NCBI GenBank assembly: GCA_016793115.1
Contig: JAEUIN010000207.1
Location: 62,001-126,000, forward strand
Direction: 5' to 3'
Length of the DNA stretch: 64,000 nucleotides
Origin: Planctomycetaceae bacterium
Lineage (GTDB): Bacteria; Planctomycetota; Planctomycetia; Pirellulales; PNKZ01
Of the stretch, positions 63,110 through 64,000 are shown in pieces. Both the position numbers and the translations under genes were made by a program. A model generated the notes under the pieces. The model worked only from the letters and a program-made list of their open reading frames with translations. It did not search any database and was not told where the DNA came from. Position 1 is the first letter of the stretch, and every line of letters starts with the position of its first letter.

Positions 63110-64000
63110 TACTTCACCGCCTCGACCGGCAACGGGGGAAGTTTGGCCCCGTAGTAAACGGCGCGATGCCGATTGTCGTCGAAGGCGAAGTGTAGGTATT
63201 GCTTGTCCTTGGTGACAAAGCCGTCGGGATAGTTCATACGCCCCTTAGGACCGTCGACCGATTCCTGTTGCAACACACGGCGATAGGGCCAAGTCTTCAA
63301 GCCGTCGAAGCTGATCCACAGAGCCATGGGGCTGCGATGAGACGGATTCGGGTTGTGCAAGATAGCGACGACGTCGCCGCCCAAACCGTAGAGCGTGGCC
63401 TTGGAACCGGGATTAGGAATGTCGCTCTTGGCGGCGAACTCCGGCCAGGTCTTCCCGCCGTCGGTCGACTCCGCGTAATACAGCACTCCGCCGAGCTTAT
63501 CGGCGCGAATGATCATCGCGATTCGGCCGTCGCTCAATTCGACGATATTGTTCTCCGCCCAGCCGAAGTAGTCGTCACGCTCGGTGAGTCGAATGTCGCC
63601 GTGCTCCGTCCACGACTTCCCGCCGTCGGTGCTGACGATCACTCCGTTGCGCGGATTCGTCAGTTTACGGTCGTGAACCGCGAGCGATTGTTCGGCCTCG
63701 GGGCCGATGTAGTGCTGAAACGGAACAAGAATGCGGCCGTCGCGGGCGACGATGTGATTCCGCAGGAACGTGCGGTTTTTAAGGCGGCCCGGGGCCGGTT
63801 CCGGCTTCGACCAAGTCTTGCCGCTGTCGGCGCTGCGCATGATCCAAGTCCGCCAGTCGTTCTTCCAGTGATTCGAGTGGGTCGAAAAGAAGAGCGTGGC
63901 TTGCCCGTCGAGGATCATCAGTTCCGTCGGACCTTGGCCGATGGTCTTGCCGCTGCGCGGAAACGTCGTGTCGAACGTCTCGGCTTTCGACCAAGTGCGA
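63109..64000 (-). CDS. Exo-sialidase-like BNR-repeat protein, cut by window edge
   Basis: The frame is open to the window end (at least 297 residues). It shows repeated Asp-box motifs: [23 protein letters not shown] and [11 protein letters not shown], spaced as blades of a six-bladed sialidase propeller. Reading out to 64000 gives [13 protein letters not shown], which continues the pattern upstream, so a start is missing from the window. Family members remove terminal sialic acids; others bind different glycans. The C-terminus ends one base into the next gene. Confidence 0.85.
   Translation of the reverse strand, partial: RTWSKAETFDTTFPRSGKTIGQGPTELMILDGQATLFFSTHSNHWKNDWRTWIMRSADSGKTWSKPEPAPGRLKNRTFLRNHIVARDGRILVPFQHYIGPEAEQSLAVHDRKLTNPRNGVIVSTDGGKSWTEHGDIRLTERDDYFGWAENNIVELSDGRIAMIIRADKLGGVLYYAESTDGGKTWPEFAAKSDIPNPGSKATLYGLGGDVVAILHNPNPSHRSPMALWISFDGLKTWPYRRVLQQESVDGPKGRMNYPDGFVTKDKQYLHFAFDDNRHRAVYYGAKLPPLPVEAVK

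Noticed and set aside
1..64000. CRISPR arrays, insertion sequences or prophage genes.
   Set aside because: No evenly spaced repeats, transposase, integrase or phage structural genes were seen.

Overview
The window is 64 kb of GC-rich bacterial chromosome, most likely from a planctomycete of the Pirellulales type. No 16S gene is present, so this rests on gene content. It carries a DUF1549/DUF1553 protein followed by DUF1501 and WD40 genes, a giant secreted protein with a planctomycete-style N-terminal surface-protein motif, SASA-type esterase and exo-sialidase genes, a Tat-exported Gfo/Idh/MocA oxidoreductase, and many secreted proteins of unknown function. I see no phage genes, insertion sequences or CRISPR arrays. 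Genes are mostly in short co-directional groups, with two tRNA genes and several clear hairpin terminators.

Layout: 0-5 kb holds a cut-off cation diffusion facilitator, a SASA esterase and a large hybrid histidine kinase. 5.7-11.2 kb has a 1386-residue cadherin-like/Calx-beta surface protein, a strong terminator and the convergent Gfo/Idh oxidoreductase. 11.4-18.3 kb has a GYF-domain membrane serine protease, a decayed alpha/beta hydrolase, uncharacterised genes, tRNA-Phe, a squalene-cyclase-like repeat protein and a small basic protein. 18.3-26.9 kb carries glpK, an aminotransferase, a DNA-repair methyltransferase, a copper ATPase and an odd membrane-anchored dehydrogenase-like protein. 27-32.5 kb has the rimO-pgsA-CPBP protease operon, an ImmA/IrrE-like protease and a lipid-type methyltransferase next to a pseudo-receiver protein.

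32.7-36.7 kb is a remnant of the division and cell-wall cluster: a MurE-like ligase with altered catalytic motifs, murB and an ftsQ-like gene. The gap before murB holds three consecutive hairpins that look like an undescribed structured RNA. 36.7-43 kb is a TPR lipoprotein, a fused MFS/spermidine-synthase-like protein and trmL, then two secreted proteins. 43.1-47.6 kb is an aspartate-family amino acid operon: homoserine dehydrogenase, an apgM-like protein that is probably the homoserine kinase, and a four-ACT aspartate kinase. After tRNA-Met comes the WD40, DUF1501 and DUF1549/1553 group. 52.4-64 kb holds a conserved membrane protein, a Tat-exported beta-propeller, the Ku-LigD end-joining pair, a PHA-system protein, a ferredoxin, a DTW-domain protein with a long extension, a PDZ protein, a bifunctional-nuclease-family protein and a coupled pair of secreted proteins ending in a partial sialidase.

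Functional themes are cell envelope and division, export of secreted carbohydrate-handling proteins, DNA repair, metal homeostasis and the aspartate pathway. The observations I would follow first are the structured RNA before murB, the degenerate MurE-like ligase, the homoserine kinase assignment, and the HExxxH spacing in the ImmA/IrrE-like protease.
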